From Candidatus Binataceae bacterium (GTDB lineage: Bacteria; Desulfobacterota; Binatia; Binatales; Binataceae): a stretch of DNA of 50,379 nt. Positions 7,248 through 15,568 of the stretch are shown here, in pieces. Under the pieces are notes generated by a model that was not told the origin of the DNA, ran no database searches, and saw nothing but the letters and a program-made list of their open reading frames with translations. Location of the stretch: assembly GCA_036495685.1 (NCBI GenBank), contig DASXMJ010000206.1:1-50379 (forward strand). The letters are read 5' to 3'. Every line of letters starts with the position of its first letter. The first letter of the stretch is position 1. Both the position numbers and the translations under genes were made by a program.

Positions 7248-9164
7248 CTAATCCGGCGCGATATGCAGCGGGGTGCGTCCTTTTAGCTCGACGGACAAAT
7301 CCGCCGCTCCTGAACTGTCCGCGACAAACCGATGCTCCGAGCCGTTGTGAATCGCGTAGCTCGCGCCTGGGCGCAGACGCTCGATACGAATCTGCCGCGT
7401 ACCGGCCAAGGTTCCGGGATAGAGCACGAGTTCGAGATCGTCGCCGTTGCTGAACGCACGACCTACCAGCACCTCCGGATATTTCAGGCCAGTGAGAATC
7501 GGGCCGCGCAGGGAAGATTCCGGTGGTCCCTCGATCACGGCCTTGCGGAAATCGTCGCGGCGATGCAGGCGAGCCTTCACCGCGATAATGTTCGACAGGT
7601 TTGATCCCTTCGAATAACGGAACACTCCCCCTTCATCGGTACGCCCGCAATCCTGGTCGAGAGCGCGCTGCGCGGCATCGGCGGTTTCGTAGTCGCCGAA
7701 CTCGCGCGCGGAATCCATTATGCTCGCGTACGCGCCCGCGAACCCGGGACGGTAGTTGCCGAAATCGAAGCCGCGCCCTGGCAGCATGATACGTTTGTGT
7801 CCTTCTGCATCCGGCTTGACTATGAACTTGAGCTCGTTGCGCGCGACAGCCCACATCCGCTGGGCCCGCTCCGGCGCGAAGCAGTTCTCGAAAATCGCGA
7901 ATCCCGCCTCGCCCGCGGGAAACGGAAACCGAATCCCGGTCAGCTCCGAGCGCAAGCCGATGACGCTGCCGCTGTAATCGGTGAACTCAGTCTCCAGGCT
8001 TTTCACCCACTTATCGAGGGCGGATGCGACATACTTGGTTCCGAACAGGCGATCGTACACCGCCATCGAAGTCATCCCGAAGTGATTGCAGATCGGATAA
8101 ACCCAGTTGGGCTCGCACGGGAACAGGCAGAACGGCGCGCCCAGGAAGTTACGCAGCACGGAATGCTCGAGGCTGTGGATGTCGTGCGGGAACGCGCGAT
8201 GGCGGTTCAGCCGAAACGTCAGGCTGCCGGGCTCGGCGTAGCGGCGGTCGCCACTGTTCAGCAAGTACATGCCAACCTGCAGCCCGAACCATCCTGTGAG
8301 CATGATGTTGTCCTTGTCGGCGGGATCGGGATTGCTGAGATTCAGATGCCCCCACGCCGACTCATAGATCCAGTAGCTCCAGATTTTCTTCTGAAGATAG
8401 AGATCGATCAGATTGCGCTGCGCCTGGGTGAGATAGCCATGGAAGTTCGGCGCGTAGTGACACTGGAGCGAGGCGAGCGTGTAGCCGATGTTGTTGATCT
8501 GGTAACGCCATGCCGAGGTCTGGAATTGATCAACCTTGTCGTAGCCGTTCATCTCGCCGACCGGTTGCAGCGCGCGATCGAAGAGGTACCGCGCGGCAGC
8601 GAGATCTTCTGCGGAAAGCTCGCGTTCGTTCCGAGAGGGAACAGGAGCGGCGACTTCGATCGCTTCCGCGATCGCCCCTGGCAGCGCCTTCTTACGCATC
8701 TCGAAGCGCTGCAGCTCAGCCTGCTTGCGGGCGCCGGCCCGCTGATATGCGTAGATCGCCATCGCCGCTACGATGGCGGGAACCAAAAACAGCGCGGGCA
8801 CCCAGATCGCATCACCGGTCATCGCACCGGCCAGTATCGCGCTGCCTAGCCATACGATGATCGGAGCTATCACCATCCCGGCGCCGAACCACGCGAACAC
8901 TGATAGCGCGAAGAGCGCGAACGTTACGGGAAAGAGCAGCACGGCCCATCCGCCGGAAGCCACGAAGCCGCCGCCCGGAATCCATAGCCCGACGCCGGCC
9001 GCTTTCATTGCGGGTGGCATCCCGAAGATGGTCGGGAGCAGCCCGAGGATGCACATCGCGAGGTAGATGAGAAGTGTGCGGCGCTGACGGGCGGCGGTTA
9101 TCGGCCCTTTGACCGCATCGCGGCTGATGAACTGCTGGACGACTTCATGAGCTGCAACGGCCAT
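7248..9164 (-). CDS. Membrane-anchored linalool dehydratase/isomerase-like protein
   Basis: The 638-aa protein has two parts. Residues about 30-140 form roughly four membrane helices. From about 185 on it aligns by eye with linalool dehydratase/isomerase (LDI) of Castellaniella defragrans: the segment DPADKDNIMLTGWFGLQVGM followed by L-N-S-G-D-R-R-Y, and the segment CEPNWVYPIC followed by A-V-Y-D-R-L-F-G-T. The two catalytic cysteines of LDI (C171, C180) correspond to C350 and C359 with the same spacing of nine. The LDI histidine in G-H-L-N-L is W292 here, so the chemistry may differ. LDI hydrates, dehydrates and isomerises monoterpene alcohols. GGAGG upstream supports the start. The 98-aa membrane gene ends 18 bases upstream, so the two probably form an operon. 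Confidence 0.75.
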   Translation of the reverse strand: MAVAAHEVVQQFISRDAVKGPITAARQRRTLLIYLAMCILGLLPTIFGMPPAMKAAGVGLWIPGGGFVASGGWAVLLFPVTFALFALSVFAWFGAGMVIAPIIVWLGSAILAGAMTGDAIWVPALFLVPAIVAAMAIYAYQRAGARKQAELQRFEMRKKALPGAIAEAIEVAAPVPSRNERELSAEDLAAARYLFDRALQPVGEMNGYDKVDQFQTSAWRYQINNIGYTLASLQCHYAPNFHGYLTQAQRNLIDLYLQKKIWSYWIYESAWGHLNLSNPDPADKDNIMLTGWFGLQVGMYLLNSGDRRYAEPGSLTFRLNRHRAFPHDIHSLEHSVLRNFLGAPFCLFPCEPNWVYPICNHFGMTSMAVYDRLFGTKYVASALDKWVKSLETEFTDYSGSVIGLRSELTGIRFPFPAGEAGFAIFENCFAPERAQRMWAVARNELKFIVKPDAEGHKRIMLPGRGFDFGNYRPGFAGAYASIMDSAREFGDYETADAAQRALDQDCGRTDEGGVFRYSKGSNLSNIIAVKARLHRRDDFRKAVIEGPPESSLRGPILTGLKYPEVLVGRAFSNGDDLELVLYPGTLAGTRQIRIERLRPGASYAIHNGSEHRFVADSSGAADLSVELKGRTPLHIAPD

Positions 9165-9182
9165 GGCTGTCCTCCGGGGAAT

Positions 9183-9479
9183 CTATCGCGGGCACTGCTC
9201 GATTTGCGCGAGATTGGAATCGTGGCCGGGTCCGAAATGGGCGCGCAGACCATAGGCGCCGCCTGCTACGAGCGCAATCTCGAGTATCGCCACGACGGCT
9301 GCCCATCGAACTCCCAAACGCGGCCGCGACTTTCGCTGAGGCGCGATGCTGTTCAGACGCCATTCAGTGGCCGAGTTATTCGGTGTCGCGGAAGCGGCAA
9401 TTCCGAAAAACCGCTTGATTCCGTCCAGGCCAATCAGCACCTGACCCAGAATGAAGGCCGCGAGCGCGCAACAGGGCAC
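9183..9479 (-). CDS. Small membrane protein, GTG start, upstream of the LDI-like gene
   Basis: This 98-aa reading frame starts at GTG 9479-9477, nine bases after an excellent GGAAGGAG on the minus strand; no ATG in this frame fits as well. It has two hydrophobic segments, ALAAFILGQVLIGLDGIKRF near the N terminus and RWAAVVAILEIALVAGGAYG near the C terminus, with a basic linker between. Its stop is 18 bases from the start of the LDI-like gene, whose ribosome site overlaps the gap, so the two are probably cotranscribed. I do not recognise the family. It may be a membrane partner of the LDI-like protein. Confidence 0.6.
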   Translation of the reverse strand: MPCCALAAFILGQVLIGLDGIKRFFGIAASATPNNSATEWRLNSIAPQRKSRPRLGVRWAAVVAILEIALVAGGAYGLRAHFGPGHDSNLAQIEQCPR

Positions 9480-9592
9480 AGTCTCTAGCTCCTTCCAACT
9501 ACGCTCATATAAACGAAGGGGAAAATCAAATCTGCGAATGGGCAACACACCGAGTTTTCTGCTATCGGATGTGACACCACGGAGGAACTCGA

Positions 9593-10402
9593 ATGACAGG
9601 GCCCGAGAGAGTGATGGTGCCGGGGGCGCCGCGGATCGCCGTGGAACGTATCGGCGCGGGGCCGCCGGCGATTTTCCTGCACGGAATCGGGGGGAACCGC
9701 ACAAACTGGCGCGATCAGCTTCCCGCATTTAGCCGGGACTTTCACGCAGTCGCGTGGGATGCGCGAGGATATGGCGACAGCGACGACTATGAAGGCCCGC
9801 TCGACTTCAGCGATTTCGCCGCCGACCTGCGGCGCGTCCTCGATCACTTCAGTGCGCAACGCGCGCATCTAATTGGGCTCTCGATGGGTGGTGTGATCGC
9901 TCTGGACTTTGTCTCACGCTACCAGGATCGCGTCGCGACACTGACCCTGTGCGACTCGTCTCCGGGTTTCGGGTATCTGCCAGAAGCGCGGCGCGCCGAG
10001 TTTATCCGGCTGCGGCAGGAACCTCTCCTGGCAGGCAAGGAACCTCGTGACATCGCGCGCGCAGTCGCGCAGTCTCTGCTGGGCAAGAATCCCCGGGCGG
10101 GCGTATATGAGCAGTTGGTTGCCAGCATGTCGGCGCTGCACAAGCAGTCTTATCTGAAAACGATCGCGGGGACGGTGAACTATTCGGGAAAATTCGACCT
10201 CGAAAAGATTGGCGCGCCAACCCACGTCGTGGTGGGAGAAAAGGACGCGCTCACCCCACCCGCCCTGTCGCGTGAGATGGCGCGGCGCATCCCGAGTTCT
10301 CGTCTCACGATCATTGAAGGTGCGGGGCACCTGAGTAATATTGAGCAGCCCGAAGCATTCAACCGCGCCGTGCTCGATTTTCTCATCGAGCATCGGAAGT
10401 GA
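9593..10402 (+). CDS. Alpha/beta-fold hydrolase
   Basis: A 269-aa alpha/beta hydrolase. The oxyanion region is HGIGGNRTNW, the nucleophile elbow is GLSMGG with Ser97, and the acid and base are likely Asp218 (VVGEKDALTP) and His246 (GAGHLSNIEQP). The pattern resembles 3-oxoadipate enol-lactonase or C-C hydrolase relatives, but the substrate is not readable. GGAGG eight bases upstream sets the start. The gene is divergent from the small membrane gene and LDI-like gene and is followed 31 bases later by a cupin gene, likely in the same transcript. Confidence 0.88.
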   Translation: MTGPERVMVPGAPRIAVERIGAGPPAIFLHGIGGNRTNWRDQLPAFSRDFHAVAWDARGYGDSDDYEGPLDFSDFAADLRRVLDHFSAQRAHLIGLSMGGVIALDFVSRYQDRVATLTLCDSSPGFGYLPEARRAEFIRLRQEPLLAGKEPRDIARAVAQSLLGKNPRAGVYEQLVASMSALHKQSYLKTIAGTVNYSGKFDLEKIGAPTHVVVGEKDALTPPALSREMARRIPSSRLTIIEGAGHLSNIEQPEAFNRAVLDFLIEHRK

Positions 10403-10433
10403 TAAATCGGAGCGGACCGCAAGGAGATCGCCC

Positions 10434-10817
10434 ATGGCTGTCGTAAACAACGCTTCGCTGCAAGAATTCAACCTGCCGGGCCTGAACCATCGCACGCTCG
10501 CCGGCCCGGAGCACGGGATGAAAGGTCTCGAGGTTTGGGGACAGACCATCGAGGCGGGCGCGGCCACGCCGGTCCATCGTCATGCCTGCGAAGAAGCAAT
10601 CGTAATTCTTGAGGGATCCGGAACCCTTACCATCGAAGGTCAGGACACGGCCTTTGGTCCGAACTCAACGCTGATAATCCCGGCCGACGTCATTCATCAG
10701 ATTATCAATACCGGGAACACCAACATGGTCCTGATTGCCGCGCTGAGCACTGCGCCGGTGCAGGTCCGCCACGCCGACAACGCGGCGATGCCGCTGCCGT
10801 GGCAAGCGCGGCGGTAA
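10434..10817 (+). CDS. Cupin domain protein
   Basis: A single-domain cupin of 127 aa. The first metal motif is visible as TPVHRHACEEAIVILEGSG and the second as IIPADVIHQIINTG, giving the His/His/Glu and His ligands expected for a bound metal. The start at 10434 follows AAGGAG at normal spacing. It lies 31 bases after the alpha/beta hydrolase and probably belongs to the same operon. Small cupins of this sort can be dioxygenases, isomerases or sensors; nothing here decides between them. Confidence 0.82.
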   Translation: MAVVNNASLQEFNLPGLNHRTLAGPEHGMKGLEVWGQTIEAGAATPVHRHACEEAIVILEGSGTLTIEGQDTAFGPNSTLIIPADVIHQIINTGNTNMVLIAALSTAPVQVRHADNAAMPLPWQARR

Positions 10818-10988
10818 GCTCAACGTCCAACCGCCAATTGTCCTTCGAACCCTGTGACCTTCGTGTTCTAGCGCGGAGGATCGCAACCGATCGATTTCGG
10901 ACCGCTACGGTAGTCGCTGGCTCTCGATTGGCAGTAGTCCGGGCAAACACTGCCCTTATCTCGGAAGATAGGTTGGAGAGTCGCCGTT

Positions 10989-11918
10989 ATGAGAAGCGTC
11001 TGTCTGTGCGGGGTGTTGATACTCTTGGCCTCTTTTGGCCCCGGAGAGGCTTCGGCGCAGGACACTGCCGCCGAGGAGGCGCAACGCCGAGCTATGGTGA
11101 TGGCGAAGTTGCCGCCGGATGCGGCAAAAGGTTTGTTCGGACTCGAGAGCACGCCGGCGGCGGGGCTGCCGCAGGCGATCGGGTCCTATGACCGCGGCTG
11201 TCTAAGCGGCGCTATCGCACTGCCGGCCGACGGGCCGAACTGGCAGGTAATGCGCCCGTCGCGGAACCGGGCTTGGGGCCACCCTGTGCTGATCGGTTTT
11301 CTCGAGCGGTTGGCGCAGAAACTGCCGGGCGAGGCCGGTTGGCCCGGGCTTCTCGTCGGTGACATCGCGCAGCCGCGCGGCGGACCGATGCTGACGGGCC
11401 ACGGATCGCATCAGATCGGGCTCGATGTCGATATTTGGCTGACGCCAATGCCCAATCGGCGGCTCAGTCCGGCCGAGCGGGACCGTATCTCGGCAAAAGA
11501 CGTTGTCGCGGGGAATGGGAGGGATGTGGACCCGACCGCCTGGACACCGCAGCATCGTCGTCTGCTGGAGTCGGTCGCCCGAGAACCCTTGGTGGAGCGC
11601 ATTTTTGTCAACCCTGCGATCAAGCGGGCGCTGTGCCGCGAGGGCGGGCCGGAGCGGGCCTGGATGACAAAGATTCGGCCGTGGTGGGGGCACAATTACC
11701 ATTTCCATGTCAGGCTTTCTTGCCCGAGCGGCAACCCTCAATGTCATAAGCAAGCACCACCGCCGCCAGGCGACGGCTGCGGCAAGGAGCTCGATTGGTG
11801 GTTCACGGAAGGGGCGCTGCACCCGCCTCCGTCACTACCAGGCAAACCGCTGCGGCTTGGCAACCTGCCGCCCGCCTGTGCCGCGGTCGTCGCCGCGCCG
11901 GCAGGACAAGCGTATTAA
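10989..11918 (+). CDS. mepA: Penicillin-insensitive murein endopeptidase MepA
   Basis: The 309-aa protein has a signal peptide ([20 protein letters not shown]) and the peptidase M74 (LAS family) domain. Zinc ligands are visible in [13 protein letters not shown] and in the HxH motif of [15 protein letters not shown]. Conserved cysteines for disulfides are present ([30 protein letters not shown]). MepA cleaves the D-Ala-mDAP cross-link of peptidoglycan in the periplasm. Length and motifs match the family. It stands alone; the cupin upstream ends 171 bases before it. Confidence 0.93.
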   Translation: MRSVCLCGVLILLASFGPGEASAQDTAAEEAQRRAMVMAKLPPDAAKGLFGLESTPAAGLPQAIGSYDRGCLSGAIALPADGPNWQVMRPSRNRAWGHPVLIGFLERLAQKLPGEAGWPGLLVGDIAQPRGGPMLTGHGSHQIGLDVDIWLTPMPNRRLSPAERDRISAKDVVAGNGRDVDPTAWTPQHRRLLESVAREPLVERIFVNPAIKRALCREGGPERAWMTKIRPWWGHNYHFHVRLSCPSGNPQCHKQAPPPPGDGCGKELDWWFTEGALHPPPSLPGKPLRLGNLPPACAAVVAAPAGQAY

Positions 11919-12066
11919 GCTTCGGGGTGCTTCTCAAAAAAGCAGTCAGCCCCGGAGTCCTGACGATGCCGGTCAAGCGGCTTTCTGCTCACGATGCGCG
12001 ACGCGATTCTCACAACCGCACTCTCACGCAACTCGCGAGTACGGCGTTCTGAGCGTGCGGCGCTCC

Positions 12067-12327
12067 TGGTGGCACTTTATCCGCGAGTTCATGTTCGCGG
12101 TTTCATTCGTCCTAAGCAGAAGAGTAGGAGCCAATTATTCGCAGTGTGCCACCCTCTCTTTCACGGCAGCGTCGAACAATTTCGAGCTGGCAATCGCCGT
12201 CGCTGTAGCGACGTTCGGAATCGATAGCGGTGCGGCTTTCGCCGCGGTCATCGGCCCGCTCATTGCGGTCATCGGCCCGCTCATTGAGGTTCCGGTTATG
12301 ATCGACTTGGTGGTTCTGTCCTACTAG
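12067..12327 (+). pseudogene. ACR3-type arsenite efflux transporter, 3' remnant
   Basis: About 85 residues match the C-terminal part of ACR3 (ArsB2-type) permeases: [39 protein letters not shown] and [16 protein letters not shown], then EVPVM. The N-terminal three quarters of the gene is absent. A 21-bp tandem duplication inserts a second AVIGPLI just before EVPVM, and the end runs out into an unrelated tail. It is not functional. It lies between mepA and the metal-efflux operon, which hints that a metal-resistance cluster was once larger here. Confidence 0.65.
12245..12286 (+). repeat. 21-bp direct tandem repeat inside the ACR3 remnant
   Basis: GCGGTCATCGGCCCGCTCAT plus one T occurs twice back to back (12245-12265 and 12266-12286). 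It keeps the frame and duplicates the peptide AVIGPLI. It looks like a replication-slippage duplication in an unselected sequence. Confidence 0.85.
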
Positions 12328-12394
12328 TGGGTCAAGGGCAGCATGTTCGAGGACCGCACCTCAGGTTATCCGCATCGTCCCGCACCGTCCGCGA

Positions 12395-15300
12395 TCAAAT
12401 CAGAGCTCCTCGTTCAGATGCTCCAACACGCAGCGCGCGCTCTTTCATCATGGCGAAGAACACCGGGACCAGAATCAGCACATGAATGGTCGATGTAATC
12501 ATGCCACCCACGATCGGGGCCGCAATGGGCTTCATCACGTCGGAGCCGATGCCGCTCTCCCACAGAATGGGCGCTAAGCTCAGCATCACCACCGCCACTG
12601 TCATCAGTTTCGGCCGTAGACGCTGCACGGCGCCCTCGATGGTCGCCGCTTCGATGTCCGCATCGGTCACCACTCCCGCCGAGATCTTCTTGTCCAGCGC
12701 CTCGTGCAAATAAATCACCATCACCACTCCGGTCTCGACCGCGATTCCGAACAGCGCAATGTATCCGACCCACACCGCCACGCTGAAGTTGAAACCCATC
12801 AGGTATTGCAGGAGCAGGCCGCCGGTCATCGCGTACAGGCACGGGAAAATCAATACCGCGGCTTCGGTTGCCGAATGAAACAGCATATATAGGAGAACGA
12901 AGATCACGCCGAACACGATGGGCATGATGTAGGAAAGGCGCCTGCGTGCGCGCAGCTGGAACTCATACTCGCCCGACCACTTCAGAGCGTACCCCGAGGG
13001 TAATTGTAGTTTTTTGTCGAGCACCCGCTGCGCCCGCGCTACGTAACCACCATAGTCGCTGGTGGCCAAATCGATATACACATACCCAGTCAAGCGGCCA
13101 TCTTCGTCGCGGATCATGGAGGGGCCGGGGCTGAGTTCGACTTTCGCGACCTCACCCAGAGGTATTTGTGCTCCGGTTGGTGTCATGATCAGCACGGCCC
13201 TGAGTGCGTCCAGGTCGTTGCGGTAGTCCTGCAGGTAGCGGACGTTGATCGGATATCGCTCACGTCCCTGCACCGTGGAAGCGATATTGTCGCCGCCTAT
13301 ACCGGAGCTGATCGCCATCTGGACGTCATCCACGGTGAGTCCGTAGCGTGCCGCCGACTGACGATCCACGGTGATGTTGATGTAGAAGCCCTGCGATACA
13401 CGCTCGGCGAAAACCGCGCGGGTGCCCTCGACCGGAGTGAGAATTTCCTCGATCGTTGAGCCGATCCGCTGGATCTCTCCGATGTCGGGGCCCTGCACCT
13501 TGAGGCCGACCGGAGTCTTGATGCCGGTGAGTTCCATGTCGAGCCGGTTCTCAACCGGCATCGTCCAGCTGTTCGACAGGCCCGGAAACCTGAGTTGGCT
13601 GTCCATTTCAGCGATCAGATTTTCGTACGACATACCCTTGCGCCACTGCTCGCGCGGCTTGAGCATGATGGTGGTGTCATACATGTCGAGCGGTGCGTTG
13701 TCCGTTGCGCTGTTGGAGCGCCCTATCGTGCCGAACACACTCTCGACCTCCGGGAACTTGCGGATGATTCGGTCTTGTTTCTGCAGGAGATCGCTGGCTG
13801 ACGTTATCGAAATTCCGGGGAGCGCCGTGGGCATAAACAGAGCGGACCCTTCATAGAGCGGGGGCATGAACTGGCTGCCGATCTTGAAGGCCAAGGGTAG
13901 CGTCACCACGAGAAAAACCATGTTGCCCGCGATCGTCGCCCATCGGTGCCGCAGGCACCACCTGATTACTGGCAGATAGAGCGCCTGAAAGAACCCCGAA
14001 ACCGGATTGTCTTCTTCGGGTCTCAGGCGTCGACCGCGGATCAGCAGCACCATCAGTACCGGCACGACAGTAATCGCCAGAATCGAGGAAAACGTTATGG
14101 CCAGCGTCTTGGTGTCTGCCAGGGGGCGAAACATTCGCCCTTCCTGCGATTCCAGGAGGAAAACCGGCAGAAACGACACCACGATGATCAGCAGCGAATA
14201 GAAAAGCGGGCGTCCGACCTGCTTGGCTGCTCTCAGCAGCAAACGCTGCCGTTCGGGCTCGTCTACCTTTTCGCCAGTCATGTGCGCTTCGTGCTGCCGT
14301 TCGGAGAGGTGCCGGTAGCCGTTCTCGACCATCACGATCGAGGCGTCGACCAGCACACCTATCGCAAGCGCCAAACCGCCGAGCGACATGATGTTGGAGC
14401 TGACCTGGAAGTAGTACATCGGGATGAAGGTCGCGAGCACCGCCAGCGGGAGCGTCAAAATCGGAATCAGCGCCGAACGGATGTGGAACAGGAAGACGAT
14501 GATCACGAGACTCACGATGATCGCTTCCTCAATCAGATCCCGCTTCAAGGTGTCGATTGAAGCCTGGATCAATCCCGCCCGATCGTATCCGGAAACGATT
14601 TCAACGCCTGGCGGAAGGCTTCTTTTGACTTCGGCGATTTTTGCCTTGATGCCATTGATCACGTTGAGCGCGTTCTGACCGTAGCGCATCACGACAATGC
14701 CGCCGACCGCCTCGCCTTCTCCATTCCATTCCGAGACGCCCTCGCGAAGATCGGGCCCATAGGAAACGACCCCAAGGTCGCGGATGAGTACGGGCGTGCT
14801 ATTGTTAGTCGCGACCGAGATGTTCTCGATGTCATCCAGCGACTTGATGTAACCAAGGCCGCGCACCAGATAGTCGGCGCCCGTCATTTCAAGCACTCGC
14901 CCTCCAACCTCGTTGTTGCTCGCCCGAATCTTGTCGATCACCATTTGTAGGGGGACATGCAACGCAAGCAGGCGGTTGGGATCCAGCTTGACTTGATATT
15001 GCCGGACAAATCCGCCGATGGTCGCCACTTCGGCAACACCCGGTACGGTTTCGAGCGCATAGCGGACCTGCCAATCCTGCAGACTTCTCAGGTCCGCAAG
15101 ATTGAGGTTGTGGCGTCGATCAATCAGCAAATATTCGTAAACCCATCCGGCTCCAGTTGCGTCCGGCCCAATGACTGGATGCACGCCGCTTGGAAGGCTG
15201 CCTTCCAGTTGCTGCATGTACTCGAGCACCCGGCTTCGCGCCCAGTAGATGTCGGTACCATCCTCGAACACCACGAAGACGTACGAATCGTTGAACATGG

Positions 15301-15556
15301 TCTGCGCGCGAACCGCTTTCACATGGGGCGCGGCTAGCATCGCTGTTACGATCGGATAAGTGACCTGATCCTCGATAATGTTCGGCGGCTGCCCCATCCA
15401 CTCGGTGTGGATGATAACTTGAACGTCTGAGATATCTGGGAGCGCATCGAGCGGAATCTGGTTCAGGGACCAGATTCCACCGAACACCAGCGCTGCAACC
15501 GCGATAAAGACCAGAAAGCGATTTTCGTTGCACCAATCGATGGTTCTTTCGATCAT
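12395..15556 (-). CDS. cusA: CusA/CzcA family heavy-metal RND efflux pump
   Basis: The 1053-aa protein is a heavy-metal (HME) RND transporter of the inner membrane that drives metal export with protons. It starts with the family helix FLVFIAVAALVFGGIW and the block IPLDALPDISDVQVIIHTEW. The charged TM4 signature IGVLVDASIVMVENGYRHL carries the proton-relay Asp and Glu, and the porter domain includes GRSNSATDNAPLDMYDTTI and the MELTGIKTPVGLKVQGP stretch typical of CusA. The copper/silver assignment rests on these and on the Met-rich partner CusB; zinc or cobalt is not excluded. GAGGAG precedes the start. The order, transcribed leftward, is cusC, cusB, cusA. Confidence 0.92.
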   Translation of the reverse strand: MIERTIDWCNENRFLVFIAVAALVFGGIWSLNQIPLDALPDISDVQVIIHTEWMGQPPNIIEDQVTYPIVTAMLAAPHVKAVRAQTMFNDSYVFVVFEDGTDIYWARSRVLEYMQQLEGSLPSGVHPVIGPDATGAGWVYEYLLIDRRHNLNLADLRSLQDWQVRYALETVPGVAEVATIGGFVRQYQVKLDPNRLLALHVPLQMVIDKIRASNNEVGGRVLEMTGADYLVRGLGYIKSLDDIENISVATNNSTPVLIRDLGVVSYGPDLREGVSEWNGEGEAVGGIVVMRYGQNALNVINGIKAKIAEVKRSLPPGVEIVSGYDRAGLIQASIDTLKRDLIEEAIIVSLVIIVFLFHIRSALIPILTLPLAVLATFIPMYYFQVSSNIMSLGGLALAIGVLVDASIVMVENGYRHLSERQHEAHMTGEKVDEPERQRLLLRAAKQVGRPLFYSLLIIVVSFLPVFLLESQEGRMFRPLADTKTLAITFSSILAITVVPVLMVLLIRGRRLRPEEDNPVSGFFQALYLPVIRWCLRHRWATIAGNMVFLVVTLPLAFKIGSQFMPPLYEGSALFMPTALPGISITSASDLLQKQDRIIRKFPEVESVFGTIGRSNSATDNAPLDMYDTTIMLKPREQWRKGMSYENLIAEMDSQLRFPGLSNSWTMPVENRLDMELTGIKTPVGLKVQGPDIGEIQRIGSTIEEILTPVEGTRAVFAERVSQGFYINITVDRQSAARYGLTVDDVQMAISSGIGGDNIASTVQGRERYPINVRYLQDYRNDLDALRAVLIMTPTGAQIPLGEVAKVELSPGPSMIRDEDGRLTGYVYIDLATSDYGGYVARAQRVLDKKLQLPSGYALKWSGEYEFQLRARRRLSYIMPIVFGVIFVLLYMLFHSATEAAVLIFPCLYAMTGGLLLQYLMGFNFSVAVWVGYIALFGIAVETGVVMVIYLHEALDKKISAGVVTDADIEAATIEGAVQRLRPKLMTVAVVMLSLAPILWESGIGSDVMKPIAAPIVGGMITSTIHVLILVPVFFAMMKERALRVGASERGALI

Positions 15557-15568
15557 CGTACCCGCTCC

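Noticed and set aside
7797..8849. A 350-codon open frame on the plus strand opposite the LDI-like gene
   Set aside because: It is antisense to a well-supported gene, its sequence matches no family, and its length is explained by the high GC content and codon use of the true gene.
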